A stretch of DNA of 64,000 bases from TA-21 sp035620895 (GTDB lineage Archaea; Thermoproteota; Nitrososphaeria; Nitrososphaerales; Nitrososphaeraceae). The stretch is taken from positions 136,851-200,850 of the forward strand of contig DASPFY010000009.1 in assembly GCA_035620895.1 (NCBI GenBank), written 5' to 3'. The translations under genes and the position numbers were made by a program. The notes under the pieces are model-generated. The model was not told the DNA's origin. It saw nothing but the letters and a program-made list of their open reading frames with translations, and did not search any database. Positions 17,237 to 27,531 of this stretch are shown here, one piece after another; within the stretch, counting starts at the first letter, position 1, and each line of letters opens with the position of its first letter.

Positions 17237-18793
17237 TCAATGGAAGGGTGGTGTGAATGGATCGACCACCTCAACGGTACCCATCATACCCGTGTCCTCA
17301 TGTGGAAGAATGTGGCAATGATAAACGAATCTTCCAACGAAATCCTCAAATGGGATACGGACTACCACTTCACCATTCGCCGGAAGGATCACAGTGTCCT
17401 GCAAGCCATGTGCCTCATAAGGTTGACCATTCACCGACATTACCTGGAAGTCATTGATGTGAATGTGAAATGTATGATCATCGCCATCGATATTTTTAAT
17501 GTGCCATTCCTCTAGATTTCCTAAGTTCACTGTTTGGTCGACCCGGTTATGATCAAAAACCTTGCCGTCGATCATGTTAGTTCCCTGTTCGCCAAAGCGG
17601 TTCATTGTTGTGTTGGACTCGGACGCAGAGTAGACTAACTCACGTATTTCGTGGACCCCTAGATCTCCTAGGTCTTGCCTTGGTACTAGACTCAATGCAT
17701 TGACTTCTGCTGTCTCAGCTCCGGCATTGCCTTGCACGTTTACCGTTGCTAGGTTTACCTCAGGATATGGGTGCGTAGTACCACCCCTGTACGGCAGCAT
17801 TTTAAGAGGATAAGTTCCATTTTCTCCGCCAGTAACCAGCACGGAGAATCGCTTGCCAGCGGCAATCACAAGGTAATTTGTATCCCAGGCCTCCCAGACA
17901 GGACTACCATCTTGTTCTATGACACGGAAGGTATGACCTGGTAACGTTAAATTGTAAAACGTTCCGGGATCAATATTCGCAAATCGCCATAGTTGAGTCT
18001 CGCCTGGTAAAATACTTACAACAGGATTGATCTCTCCATTTATAGTCTGATATGTTGGGGAAGTATAGTTAAGGTGCCAATAATGCCATGGAAAACCCCT
18101 CATGATAAACGTCTGCTGAGTAACATTGCGCAATACATCAGGTAGTAAGTCTTCTAAGCCTTCTATCACGAGCAAACCGGATAACCCACCACTCACTTGA
18201 TCAGTAGCGAGCCCATGTAGGTGCGAATGATACCAAAAAGTTCCTCTTTCATGATCGATCGGAATATCCAGCACGTACTTTGTAGTTTCTCCTGGTCCAA
18301 TTACACGGAAGATATTGTCTGAGATGCCTAATGGTGACACATGTAACCCGTGAAAGTGTATGTTAGTAGGTTGATCGAGCTTGTTGACATAGTTTAGGAC
18401 CATCCGTTCGCCAGGGTTCACATGTAGCGTTGGTCCATTGACCGAGCCATTATAGGTTATCGCCTTGACAGATTCGGTTCCAACCATACCTTCATGCTCA
18501 TCAATGATAACTGTGGTTTCCAAGATTCCTTCATGGCTGTACGCCTCGCTAGTCTCAGAGAAATTCATCCCTTTAAGGAGTGATGACTGTCCCTGACCGT
18601 CATTACCGGTCAGGTTCCGATCGAAAGCATTGGATACACTGCTGCCGAGAGCATCTTGGCCTGTAATAACGACTGTCACAGATAACATAGACAGAGTAAT
18701 GAATACAAATTCAGGTGACAGTTGAACCATAATCGTAGAACTTACAAGATAGTACTTAAAGCTTTTGTATTTGTCGCGATGTGACTGAGCCAA
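17237..18793 (-). CDS. Multicopper oxidase (laccase/CueO-like)
   Basis: 518 residues. A membrane anchor or signal (about 22-45) precedes three cupredoxin domains. All copper motifs are present: HFHGLH (146-151), HSHLHG (189-194), HTFHIH (440-445) and YHCHILPHEDTGMMG (491-505), giving a type 1 site with Cys493, His498 and a Met axial ligand, and a type 2/3 trinuclear cluster. Such enzymes oxidise metals or organic substrates and reduce O2 to water outside the cell; thaumarchaea typically carry several. The ORF opens at TTG 18793; ATG at residue 22 (18730) is an alternative, with TTTAAGTA about 30 bp before it. Confidence 0.92.
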   Translation of the reverse strand: MAQSHRDKYKSFKYYLVSSTIMVQLSPEFVFITLSMLSVTVVITGQDALGSSVSNAFDRNLTGNDGQGQSSLLKGMNFSETSEAYSHEGILETTVIIDEHEGMVGTESVKAITYNGSVNGPTLHVNPGERMVLNYVNKLDQPTNIHFHGLHVSPLGISDNIFRVIGPGETTKYVLDIPIDHERGTFWYHSHLHGLATDQVSGGLSGLLVIEGLEDLLPDVLRNVTQQTFIMRGFPWHYWHLNYTSPTYQTINGEINPVVSILPGETQLWRFANIDPGTFYNLTLPGHTFRVIEQDGSPVWEAWDTNYLVIAAGKRFSVLVTGGENGTYPLKMLPYRGGTTHPYPEVNLATVNVQGNAGAETAEVNALSLVPRQDLGDLGVHEIRELVYSASESNTTMNRFGEQGTNMIDGKVFDHNRVDQTVNLGNLEEWHIKNIDGDDHTFHIHINDFQVMSVNGQPYEAHGLQDTVILPANGEVVVRIPFEDFVGRFVYHCHILPHEDTGMMGTVEVVDPFTPPFH

Positions 18794-19338
18794 TTTTTCT
18801 TTCAGAAATTAAGTTTCTACCAGAGAAGAACATACTTAATTCAACAAAATATGGGGAGTAAGTTATCACCAAGAATATAACGTTCCTATTGCCAATAACC
18901 AATGCTTATAAATCGCGGTCTAAATTTAGGGATGTACTAAATGATATCAACTAAAAATCATAGTTTATTTGATATAATATATGTGAGTGAGCTCCTAATG
19001 ACACATTCATTAGTATTAATATTCGGAATTTTTATTTTTTATTTCCTTATCAGGTTTCAATAAAGGCTCTTCATAGCCAATAAATGTTGAGGTTGTCTCG
19101 ATAAACAACAAACCACTAGAGAATCCAATGAAGGTCTAATTTGAACTCAAGACTACTTAGTTATTTTGATAGGGATGATATTAATTGTTAATGGTATAAT
19201 TTCCCTCATAGCTGGAACAATAATTTTTGTGTATGACTGAAGAAAAATTCTTCATAGGACCAAGGCGTAAAGGAGAAAATCCACCTCATCCGCTAAATAT
19301 TTTTGTAGTATCATGTGCATATCTTAGGAAGGACACTT
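18794..19338. other. Intergenic region, no clear gene
   Basis: AT-rich. At 19163-19234 a short hydrophobic frame (LVILIGMILIVNGIISLIAG) could be a tiny membrane peptide or a relic. GGCGTAAAGGAG at 19263 lies before the next gene. No core-hairpin repeat was seen here. Confidence 0.35.
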
Positions 19339-19713
19339 ATGTCAGATGCTAATTACAATAAAATAAAACATCTAGTTGAAGTTGACGATGATATTCTTGC
19401 TGTTTTTACAGTCAGTTCAGGAAGGCAGAAGCAAATGGAAAATCTGTCTATAGCAGAGAATGCCAATATTACAAAAGAGTTTGTTGACTATATTTTTGCC
19501 AGATTACAATGCAACCATAGAAGTGCCAAAGAGGACACAGATAAGAAAGTAGGTAAGTTAAAGTGGACTATCAATGAAAATGAGCATATCAGAACACTGA
19601 TAATTTATGAAAATGATAGGCTCGTGATAGTTCTAATAAAGAGTAACAAGAGTTTGTCCGAAACTGTAGATAATATATTAGGATACTATTATGAACTTGA
19701 GAGTCCTTCCTGA
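19339..19713 (+). CDS. Paralogous small protein (pair with 33331)
   Basis: 124 residues from ATG 19339 (a GTG at 19315 opens the frame). The N-terminus (MSDANYNKIKHLVEVDDDIL) aligns residue for residue with MLDVKYHKIKHLVEVEDDIL of the protein at 33331, which supports the ATG start. The two share AVFT, QMENLS, NANIT, KWTI and a C-terminal LIKSNxSLSETVDxILGYYYE. The fold may resemble roadblock/profilin-like sensor domains, and I suspect the thaumarchaeal DUF6659 family, but neither can be shown. Function unknown. Confidence 0.7.
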   Translation: MSDANYNKIKHLVEVDDDILAVFTVSSGRQKQMENLSIAENANITKEFVDYIFARLQCNHRSAKEDTDKKVGKLKWTINENEHIRTLIIYENDRLVIVLIKSNKSLSETVDNILGYYYELESPS

Positions 19714-19868
19714 GACGTGCTCCAATCGGCTATGAATTACTGTATTCACATTAAAGTTGCTTGTAATTCGTCTTGATTTTATGTAATAAATCCTTCACCA
19801 TTTGATTTCGCGATTATCATAGGCTGTTATATCACTGATGTATTTTGGTATCGGTTAATACAAAAATG

Positions 19869-21101
19869 TTAGTCATTTGACTGCTCATTTGCTTCAGTGA
19901 TTTGTTCTTTACTATATGCCTTCTTCAACCACACCGGAGTAATTAATGTAGTTGCAGCAACCATTATGATTATTGCGGTGTAGATGTCCGATGATAAAGC
20001 ACCAGAAGTTACGCCAATGCCGGCCACTATGAGTCCTACTTCGCCTCTTGAAATCATACCGATGCCTACTTTCATAGATTTTGATTTACTCCTCAAAAAC
20101 ATCAATGCTGGTAATCCACATCCCGCTAATTTACTGACAATAGCAACTACAATTATTAGTCCAGATAACAGTAGTATATCCAAGTTTATTCCCGTAAGGT
20201 TTACCTGGGCTCCAATGATTGCAAAAAATAAAGGCGCAAATATTATCTCTAACTTGTCAACATATTCTTCAACACGTTTAATTACCTTTGTGCTAGCTAC
20301 CGCCATCCCCACAGAAAATGCTCCTACTATTGGAGATAGCCCTACCGCAGTAGCAATGGCAGATGCTCCAAAAAACGATCCAGTAACAATCCCCTCAATG
20401 CTGCCCCTGGCCTTCCATAACCTTTCTGCATGAACTATCTTTGGAATTATGATTATAGCTCCAAGGAGTAACACAGCAAATATACCTAATATTTTTAAAA
20501 TGAGAAACATAATATCAATCAGGCTCGGCGCCATGTTACCAGTTTGAACCATTGATACTACGACTGATAGAACTGCAATGGCTAGAATATCGTCTACAAT
20601 GGCTGCCCCCAAAATCATTTTTGCTTCTTTTGTTTGCATCCTCCCTAGTTCACTTAAAACGCTAACAGATATTGCTATGCTGGTTGCTGTAAGTGCCGTA
20701 GCTATAAGAACAGATTGTAATGCATCTAATCCATAAATGGTAAATACATAATAGCCCATGAAAAAAGGAACAATGACTCCCAGTGCTCCTATTATAAATG
20801 ATGCTGCGCCTCCTCTTAGAAATTCTCTAGGTGTAATATGCAGACCAGCTATGAATAATATTACCAATCCAGATATTTGACCTATTTGAAGTACTGTCTC
20901 ATTCAAGATAACAAGAGGTTTGCCATCAAATATGGGTATTGAACCCAACGCAAATGGTCCTATAATTATACCCGCTAGTAATTCCCCTAAAACAGAAGGT
21001 AGCTTGAATTTGTTAAAGAGCTCGGCAAATAATTTAGCAGAAAAAAGAAGAACCGTCAGTGAAATTAACACATGTGTTAAAGCTTCCTGTTCTGCTGCCA
21101 T
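19869..21101 (-). CDS. Cation:proton antiporter (CPA2, KefB/NapA-like)
   Basis: 410 residues with about 12-13 transmembrane helices. Diagnostic stretches are LLAGIIIGPFALG (about 41-53), the discontinuous-helix region LTATSIAISVSVLSELG (about 135-151) and GAAIVDDILAIAVLS (163-177) with the tandem Asp pair D167-D168 typical of electrogenic Na+/H+ or K+/H+ antiporters. It lacks TrkA-N or TrkA-C domains. It lies 116 bp upstream of a universal stress protein gene on the same strand, as is common for CPA2-Usp pairs. ATG start. Confidence 0.9.
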   Translation of the reverse strand: MAAEQEALTHVLISLTVLLFSAKLFAELFNKFKLPSVLGELLAGIIIGPFALGSIPIFDGKPLVILNETVLQIGQISGLVILFIAGLHITPREFLRGGAASFIIGALGVIVPFFMGYYVFTIYGLDALQSVLIATALTATSIAISVSVLSELGRMQTKEAKMILGAAIVDDILAIAVLSVVVSMVQTGNMAPSLIDIMFLILKILGIFAVLLLGAIIIIPKIVHAERLWKARGSIEGIVTGSFFGASAIATAVGLSPIVGAFSVGMAVASTKVIKRVEEYVDKLEIIFAPLFFAIIGAQVNLTGINLDILLLSGLIIVVAIVSKLAGCGLPALMFLRSKSKSMKVGIGMISRGEVGLIVAGIGVTSGALSSDIYTAIIIMVAATTLITPVWLKKAYSKEQITEANEQSND

Positions 21102-21216
21102 GCCTGGTTTTATGTTATAATACGTACATTATAAATCGAAAACAAATCAAAGCTTGTTTTATTAAAGAAATCTAATCATGACTACATTCCAAGAGGGTCG
21201 TAATATTCGATCAGTA

Positions 21217-21651
21217 TTATTTTATTAACAGAACTGGACATGACGAATTGTGGAGAATCTTGCTTGATACACTACCTAGTATAATTTCCTTAATTTTTCC
21301 TCTTCCTCGACTTCCCAAAATGATAACGTCATATTTCCCATTCTTGCAAAAATCTAGAACTTTCGAGGCTGGATTACCTTTAAGAAGAATTGTATTAACC
21401 ATCAATCCCTTATTCTTAGCAGTCTCAGAGCATTTTGAAAGTATATCTTGACCCTGCTGTTTGCAAGCAACTGATATTTCCAACATATCGTTTAATAGTT
21501 TTTGTGATTCAATATGAGTAATAGGTATATCTTCCATAACGTGAATTACAGTAATTTCTGAACCTAATTTTTCTGAAAAAAATAATGCTGCGTTTAACGC
21601 TCTATAAGAAATTTCCGACCCGTCAACAGGTACTAGTATTTTTGGATACAA
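21217..21651 (-). CDS. Universal stress protein
   Basis: 144 residues, one Usp domain, starting MYPKILVPVDGSEIS and with the nucleotide-binding motif GSRGRGKIKEIILGSVSSKI (about 117-136), ending SSCPVLLIK. All elements of an ATP-binding Usp are present. Its position between the CPA2 antiporter (upstream side 19869) and a decayed Usp copy (21880) suggests a duplicated stress locus. The start is TTG at 21651. Confidence 0.88.
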   Translation of the reverse strand: MYPKILVPVDGSEISYRALNAALFFSEKLGSEITVIHVMEDIPITHIESQKLLNDMLEISVACKQQGQDILSKCSETAKNKGLMVNTILLKGNPASKVLDFCKNGKYDVIILGSRGRGKIKEIILGSVSSKILHNSSCPVLLIK

Positions 21652-21879
21652 TTAATACTTTTAATTTGCTTCGAGTGAATTAAATGTGGCTTATTGTCCT
21701 TCCTCAGATGACTATACTCTGAATTTAAGTTACAATTTTTACAATTCCTTCCTTATGGGATTTTATATCCACAATTATTGTGATTAGCGGGCACGCTATT
21801 AGACTTCCTGAACGCTATCGCTTTATATATATTCTTTATTCCCATCAGTATATTTTACCTCACAATCATTACGGCGCAC

Positions 21880-22330
21880 CTCACTTTATACTGTTCTTGA
21901 AACACTGCCCATTAAGAACTTGAAAATCTCTTTTAAACATCTGCTGTCCATTACAACAAGGTCTGCATGTTGATTATTGGCACATTTTATAATTTTGACC
22001 TCAGGTCTAACTATACAAACCAGTATTCTTATTTGAACTGAATTATCATATCTCCGTCTTAGCTCATCTAGTCTATTTGTCATTCTATATCGCATATCTG
22101 TTTGAAGCTCTTGGAAATAACTTTAATGTCGTAGCTTTTCCGGACTTATAATTGCGAACGTTTGGGTCAAACACTAGTGTAGGAGCTTTGATTTCTTCGA
22201 TCACAGTTAATACAATTACTTCCGAACGTTTGATCAGTTTGGCTAAATATATGGCCCAACTAGATCAACAATATCCATTGATATTCCTTCCGAGATCGAT
22301 ACTGCTAGTTGAGATGTTCGTAGTAATGAC
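21880..22330 (-). pseudogene. Decayed universal stress protein gene
   Basis: The minus strand shows Usp-like pieces in changing frames: VIVLTVIEEIKAPTLVFDPN in the first half after an in-frame TGA, and IKCANNQHADLVVMDSRCLKEI then FKFLMGSVSRTV before a stop at 21886. The expected GSRG motif has become DSRC and the C-terminal CPVLVV is missing. Tandem to the intact copy at 21217. Confidence 0.78.
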
Positions 22331-22382
22331 TCCAACAAGCGTTCTACTGATATAATCTGCTTTGAGTAAATAAAAGTTCATT

Positions 22383-22469
22383 TTATTTGTAAAAGCGTCC
22401 CAGTAGTGCGATGGCAAGAAGTATTATGGCAATATAAAACAAAAGTACTTTTATTTTTGATTTTTTCAT
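22383..22469 (-). CDS. Possible 28-aa single-TM peptide
   Basis: ATG at 22469, MKKSKIKVLLFYIAIILLAI then ALLGRFYK and TAA. A basic N-terminus and one hydrophobic helix flanked by basic residues are typical of membrane miniproteins. It could also be a relic of a longer gene. Confidence 0.35.
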   Translation of the reverse strand: MKKSKIKVLLFYIAIILLAIALLGRFYK

Positions 22470-22725
22470 TTCTTCTATATCATCAGTTTCCTCTCACATT
22501 ATACTATTTTTATTTCTTTAACACAAGATGAAATCATTCCATCACACCAAGATACAAGATGTTAATTTGATTTACATACGTAATTTAATATACTATTAAT
22601 CCAGAAAAATTATTTATAGTAACGAGTATGAACAAGAAGTATATTGCCTTTTAGAAACAAGCTTAAAAAGTAAGACACTGTATGCATTTCCTTAATATAG
22701 TTAATTTGTTTGCGCATACACAAGG

Positions 22726-23468
22726 ATGTCATATTATAAGGCTCCACGTTTTCCGACTACTAGTAAGGCAAAAATTGCTGCGGCAGTTATAACTGTAATT
22801 ATAATTATAGTAATACTCGCTGAGTCAATTGTAATTGTTGAAGCAGGTCATAGAGGTGTTGTACTTTACCTGGGAGCTGTTGAAAATAGGGTATTAGGAG
22901 AGGGGGTACAATTCATTACGCCTTTTGCAGAACAAGTAGTTCAGATGGAGGTACGAACTACGCAGACCGTGTAATATCTCCGACTATACAGGAATCAGTC
23001 AAAGCCAGCGTAGCAAAATTTAATGCAGAAGAACTAATTACAAAGAGAGAAACTGCGAAAAGTGTAATTGCTGATGCAATAAGAAGTACTCTTGCTTCAA
23101 ATGACGTTCAAGTACAGAATGTGTTTATCACGGACTTTAAATTTTCAGATGCTTTTTCTACTCAGATAGAACAAAAAGTAGTAGCATTTCAAAAATTTCT
23201 TACTGAACAAAATAATCTAAGAGCAATTGAGGTTGTTGCAAATCAAACTGTAGCACAGGCTGAAGGACAAGCAAGAGCAACTGCTGCGAAGGCAAGTGGT
23301 GAATCCATAGCAATAAATATTATCACTCAACAACTAAGAGAAAGTCCCGAATACCATCAATGGCAGGCCATTACAAAATGGAATGGACAAATGCCGTATG
23401 CACTTGGTAGCAGTGGAATTCCGTTCTTTCAACTACCTTTACAACAAACACAAAATCAAACTAGATAA
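22726..23468 (+). pseudogene. SPFH/prohibitin-like gene with internal deletion and frameshift
   Basis: The 5' part (22726-22974) encodes a membrane anchor (AAVITVIIIIVILAESIVIV) and VEAGHRGVVLYLGAVENRVLGEG, the start of a prohibitin/SPFH domain. The frame then breaks at about 22960: the downstream part reads YADRVISPTIQESVKASVAK in another frame and continues through AEELITKRE, a coiled coil rich in Ala/Gln (NQTVAQAEGQARATAAKASGE) and a C-terminus FFQLPLQQTQ. Relative to family members about 45 residues between EVRT and the YADRV segment are missing. The gene is therefore disrupted by a deletion that is not a multiple of three. Confidence 0.85.
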
Positions 23469-23797
23469 TTTTCAATGACATCATTCTTTAATCATCTATG
23501 GGCATAAGGACATTCGATGATTTGTAATTCAAACTTTGTATAGACCGTACGAATTTTCCAGAGATCGCACAATACAATTGCTGATCTTGGTTTTACGCTA
23601 TTATATGACATAGCCTTAACAATTGAATAAGGTTGCTGATCATCATGTGAAACGTGATCATACTGAACATCGATCAACCGGTGTTAATCAGCGCCATGCG
23701 GGTGGCTAGTTGAGTTCAGCTTTACTTCGGAATAGTACCGCACTTTTTATTATCAAGGTAAACTTTAATTAAAGAATGTTAACAATTTAGAGCAGGT

Positions 23798-24538
23798 TTG
23801 TTACCAGCAGCAGCAGGATATGATAGAGCGATAACGTTATTTTCTCCTGACGGCAGACTCTACCAAGTAGAGTATGCTATCGAAACTGTACGAAGAGGAA
23901 CCGTGGCAATTGGAATTAAATGTAAGGACGGTGTTGTCCTATCTGTTGAAGAAAAAGCTCGCAAGTTACAAGACACTAATTTAACTCAAAAAATATTTCA
24001 GATTGACGACCATATAGGTGTGGCAGCAGCAGGATATATTCCTGATGCTAGAGTGCAGGTTGATCAGGCACGATTCTTTGCGCAGAGTAATAGATTGATA
24101 TATGATGAGCCAGTAGACATTGAAGGCGTCGCAAAAAATCTAGCAGATATGGCCCAACAATTTACTCAGTACGGTGGAGTCAGACCTTACGCCGTTTCCT
24201 TAATTCTTGCAGGAGTTGACAATAATGGAGCGTCTCTTTATCAAACTGATCCCAGTGGGACATATATTGCATATGAAGCGGTTGCGATTGGAAACAGGAG
24301 CGATCAGGTAAATGAATTCTTCGAAAAAAACTATCACGCAGAAATAAGCATGGAAGAAGCAAGTAGTCTTGCCCTCGAATCAATTTATCTCATAAGTGAA
24401 GATAAAATAGAAACAAGATACATAAAGATGGCACAAATAGATAACAAAATAAAGAAGATGAAATGGGTCGAAAATAATGACATTGAAATCTACGCTTCAA
24501 AATCTAAAGAAAAAGCCAACAAGAGAACACGACAATAG
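23798..24538 (+). CDS. psmA: Proteasome alpha subunit
   Basis: 246 residues. The N-terminus has GYDRAITLFSPDGRLYQVEYA (9-29 region, split by the family signature RxTxFSPxGRLxQVEYA), the alpha-type extension that gates the 20S ring; later GVVLSVEEKA, GVAAAGYIPDARV and the C-terminal helices follow in the usual order. Alpha subunits form the outer heptameric rings and dock the regulatory ATPases; Cdc48 encoded at 47553 is a likely partner. The basic C-terminus KANKRTRQ lacks obvious extras. TTG start at 23798, with TTTAATTAA (23764-23772) about 30 bp upstream as TATA box, consistent with a leaderless mRNA. Confidence 0.95.
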   Translation: MLPAAAGYDRAITLFSPDGRLYQVEYAIETVRRGTVAIGIKCKDGVVLSVEEKARKLQDTNLTQKIFQIDDHIGVAAAGYIPDARVQVDQARFFAQSNRLIYDEPVDIEGVAKNLADMAQQFTQYGGVRPYAVSLILAGVDNNGASLYQTDPSGTYIAYEAVAIGNRSDQVNEFFEKNYHAEISMEEASSLALESIYLISEDKIETRYIKMAQIDNKIKKMKWVENNDIEIYASKSKEKANKRTRQ

Positions 24539-25068
24539 TTCATATTTTTTTGCTTATAAGTTAGCATAATATTTCCATTAATGAATTTATAATGATTTTA
24601 CTATGGCTTTGTTGAAGTTCTATTTCATTTGCTTTGAATCATATTTCCCATAATTCTTAGTTCTAATTATATGAATGAACACATCCTGATTTCAAGCAGG
24701 ATAAGCATAGATCGATGATAAGAGATCCCGAGAGAACCCATGAACCAATCGTAGTATGCAGCTATCCTATAGTAACTTGTGTTGGCGTTCTATGCAATGA
24801 GATACAAAACCAATACGTAGAAAATGATAATGAATGGTTCCAGTAATTAGGATATCCTTGGTAAAATTGTTGGTATGTTTGAGTATCTAAGGTGATAATA
24901 GGATTCTAGGTAATTTTCATACATGTCCTCTATACACAGTTCTGAATTCTATTTCTCATTATTATATTAAAATTGTGTAGAATAATATAGGTCAAAAGGA
25001 TAGAAAACTGTAAAACAATTATTAAAAGGAGTATCAGCGTTTAAATATTGAAGATGAATTTTCAGTAA
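24539..25068. other. 530-bp intergenic region
   Basis: AT-rich, no open frame of note and no copy of the core-hairpin repeats. A weak hairpin CCTGATTTCAAGCAGG lies near 24686. AAAAGGAGTATCAG (25025-25038) precedes the ClC gene by about 30 bp. Confidence 0.35.
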
Positions 25069-26985
25069 ATGAAAACCGATCTACCTTACTACTCCCAAAT
25101 AGTATCTATAATAGGAACAATAAGAAGGATGAGATGGAATTTAGATTTTACTTATTTCAGAAAGTGGATAGTGATTGGCTTTCTATTAGGAATTGTGGCT
25201 GGTCTAGGTTCAATAGGGCTTTTTCTTTCCGTTGAATTTTTTACAGGTTTATTTCTTCATTTAGGAACAGGATATTCTCCTCCTTTACCAGGGGGCTTTC
25301 AAGACAGCTACAGTTATGATGTATTTATCGAGAGGCCTTGGTTATTCCCACTGATAGCTGGTTTTGGAGGCTTGTTAGTTGGGTTGATTACAACTAGGTT
25401 TTCGCCGGAATCAGAAGGACATGGCACAGATGCTGTAATCGATGCATATCATCACAAAAGTGGCAATATAAGAGCCCGAGTTCCTCTTGTGAAGGCTGTT
25501 GCTTCCTCCATCACATTAGGAAGTGGCGGAAGCGGAGGAACTGAAGGACCCGCCGGACAGATTGCAGGAGGCTTTGGATCACTAATAGGCAAACTATTCA
25601 AACTTGATGAGGATGAACGAAGGATTGCAGTTGCCGCCGGCCTTGGAGCAGGCATAGGAAGTATATTTAAGATTCCACTGGGAGGTGCCGTCTTTAGTGC
25701 TGAAGTTTTATACAGAAGAGATTTCGAAATTAGAGCCTTAATACCTGGACTAGTAGCCTCTGTAACAGGTTACACTGTATTTGGATTCGTGTTTGGATGG
25801 GATCGTCTATTCTCAATTCCTTTTGATCTCGTGAAATACACAAATCCGGTTTCACTCATACTCTATGCCATTGTGGGACTTGTCTCGGCTCTGGTTAGTG
25901 TGGGATGGGTAAAGACTTTCTATTCAATATCAGATTATTTCAGCAAAATTCGATTCCCAAAATATTTGAAACCAGCTATAGGAGGCGTTCTAGTAGGGAT
26001 AATTGGAATCGTATTTCCTCAAGTTTTAGGCACTTCATATGGATGGCTACAGATAGCTATTAACGAGGATTACACATTAATGCCTCTGTACATTCTAGGC
26101 GCTGTAATCGTGTTTAAGATCTTGGCAACATCACTGACAATAGGTTCTGGTGGAAGCGCGGGTGTCTTCGGACCTTCGATGGTGATCGGAGGGCTCCTCG
26201 GTGCATTCGTTGGTACAGCATTTCACTTATTGGGATTATTTACATGGATAGATGTTTCTTCGGTAACCATTGTGGGAATGGTATCATTCTTTGGGGCCAC
26301 TGCAAAAACTCCAATCTCATCAATTATTATGGGAAGTGAACTAACAGGAGGTTATGCTCTTTTAGCGCCTATGATGTTGGCCACATTTGTTGCATACATT
26401 ATGTCCGGACAGCATAATTCTATATTCCGAAGTCAAGTATTAAGTAGGTCTGAATCACCTGCTCACAGAAGGGAGTATCAAAGAGTGATTCTAGGTGATC
26501 ATTATGTAAAAGATGTAATGAAAGATGCAGTCAACAAAATGTCCAAAAATGTGTCAATCGAAAGAGCTCTTCAAATAATGAATAGAAACAAGAGTAAAAT
26601 GATCGTTGTAGTAAACGAAAAAGACAGACTTGAGGGAGTCATATACAAATACAATTTATATGAGTTTCCTGAAGAATATCGCAAGTCCATTGTATTAGAA
26701 AGCATAATGATAAAGGATCCTTTTTTTGCTTACATGTCTGATTCCCTGCACAATGCGCTAGTTAGACTATCGTCTAATGATCTTCAGGAAATGCCTGTCT
26801 TATCAGATGAAAATAATAGAGTCATAGGAATTATAACGATCTCCGATTTAGTAAAACTATATGACAATGAAGTTGATAAGATAATGAAAATAAGGAATCG
26901 TTCAAATCTAAATATTGATTTAAGTGATAATGAAATAAATAATAACAAGGAGAAGGATCATACACAAGATAAGGCCACAAAGTAA
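25069..26985 (+). CDS. ClC-family chloride channel/transporter with CBS pair
   Basis: 638 residues. Residues 30-450 form the ClC membrane domain. The selectivity-filter segments are GSGGSGGTEGPAGQ (about 144-157), where the glutamate of the GxEGP motif is the usual gating/proton Glu, and GSGGSAGVFGPSM (about 361-373). Residues 475-610 hold two CBS domains that normally bind adenine nucleotides and control gating. A charged low-complexity tail ends the protein. It could be a Cl-/H+ exchanger because the gating Glu is present. ATG start 25069; the gene stands alone. Confidence 0.92.
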   Translation: MKTDLPYYSQIVSIIGTIRRMRWNLDFTYFRKWIVIGFLLGIVAGLGSIGLFLSVEFFTGLFLHLGTGYSPPLPGGFQDSYSYDVFIERPWLFPLIAGFGGLLVGLITTRFSPESEGHGTDAVIDAYHHKSGNIRARVPLVKAVASSITLGSGGSGGTEGPAGQIAGGFGSLIGKLFKLDEDERRIAVAAGLGAGIGSIFKIPLGGAVFSAEVLYRRDFEIRALIPGLVASVTGYTVFGFVFGWDRLFSIPFDLVKYTNPVSLILYAIVGLVSALVSVGWVKTFYSISDYFSKIRFPKYLKPAIGGVLVGIIGIVFPQVLGTSYGWLQIAINEDYTLMPLYILGAVIVFKILATSLTIGSGGSAGVFGPSMVIGGLLGAFVGTAFHLLGLFTWIDVSSVTIVGMVSFFGATAKTPISSIIMGSELTGGYALLAPMMLATFVAYIMSGQHNSIFRSQVLSRSESPAHRREYQRVILGDHYVKDVMKDAVNKMSKNVSIERALQIMNRNKSKMIVVVNEKDRLEGVIYKYNLYEFPEEYRKSIVLESIMIKDPFFAYMSDSLHNALVRLSSNDLQEMPVLSDENNRVIGIITISDLVKLYDNEVDKIMKIRNRSNLNIDLSDNEINNNKEKDHTQDKATK

Positions 26986-27136
26986 CGAGTAGCTCGCAAA
27001 GGGTTCACATCTGCTTGGTCCCAATAACCAAGTGGGACCATTCTAAAAAAACCATTTTCTTCATGTTTGACATAATTTATAGTAACGATATATATATATG
27101 CTATAGTACATTCTAATGACTTATTTGTCCTTCAGC

Positions 27137-27183
27137 TTCATCGGGAATCGCATTGTTAACGATTCGAATCCAATCAAAATCTA
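27137..27183. repeat. Core-hairpin repeat, type M6
   Basis: TTCATCGGGAATCGC then ATTGTTAACGATTCGAATCC; related copies at 58629 and 54252 share the GTTAAC-centred palindrome. Confidence 0.6.
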
Positions 27184-27229
27184 GCCATGAGAAAGTACTT
27201 TTTGCTCTTCTAATAATAAATAAATCTAA

Positions 27230-27350
27230 AGTTACTAGAATTTTTCAACTATGACAGCTATAGATTGTTATCTTCTCTAGCATTACTAGTGTTTGAACAT
27301 CAACTGTCCTAAAACAAATTAATCTTGAAGTTTCAGTCTAAACAATTCCG
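27230..27350. repeat. Long repeat L1, copy 1 (pair with 40710)
   Basis: About 120 bp (from AGTTACTAGAATTTTTCAAC to TTCAGTCTAAACAATTCC) are nearly the same as 40710-40838, with scattered substitutions and one short insertion. In both places L1 runs directly into a GGGCCC core element. It may contain an untranslated RNA; no ORF is conserved. Confidence 0.8.
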
Positions 27351-27392
27351 GGCCCAGAGGGATGCGTGACGATATCAGTGCAAAAGGTGGGT
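27348..27392. repeat. Core-hairpin repeat, type M3
   Basis: CCGGGCCCAGAGGGATG core then GTGACGATATCAGTGC hairpin and a trailing AAAAGGTGGGTTCC. Confidence 0.75.
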
Positions 27393-27467
27393 TCCCAATG
27401 TGGCAAGCTATGAGTTTTTCTTTTTAGCGAATTTGAATCATAACTTGTACTTATCCAAGTTAATTCG

Positions 27468-27530
27468 ATCGGGTTCATCGGGATCGAACCCTCCGTCTAG
27501 GGTTCTACTAACTCATATTTTAGATGTATT
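27468..27530. repeat. Core-hairpin repeat, type T (tRNA T-arm-like)
   Basis: GGGTTCATCGGGATCGAACC, then hairpin GAACCCT-CCGTCT-AGGGTTC. It runs into TTTTTAGTAACGATTAG, shared with the T element at 55791. Confidence 0.75.
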
Positions 27531-27531
27531 T

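Noticed and set aside
24539..25068. C/D-box RNA in the gap before the ClC gene
   Set aside because: A GATGATA resembles box C but no box D at a suitable distance and no clear guide region.
27468..27530. Possible tRNA gene
   Set aside because: Only a T-arm-like half; stem mismatches and no anticodon arm.
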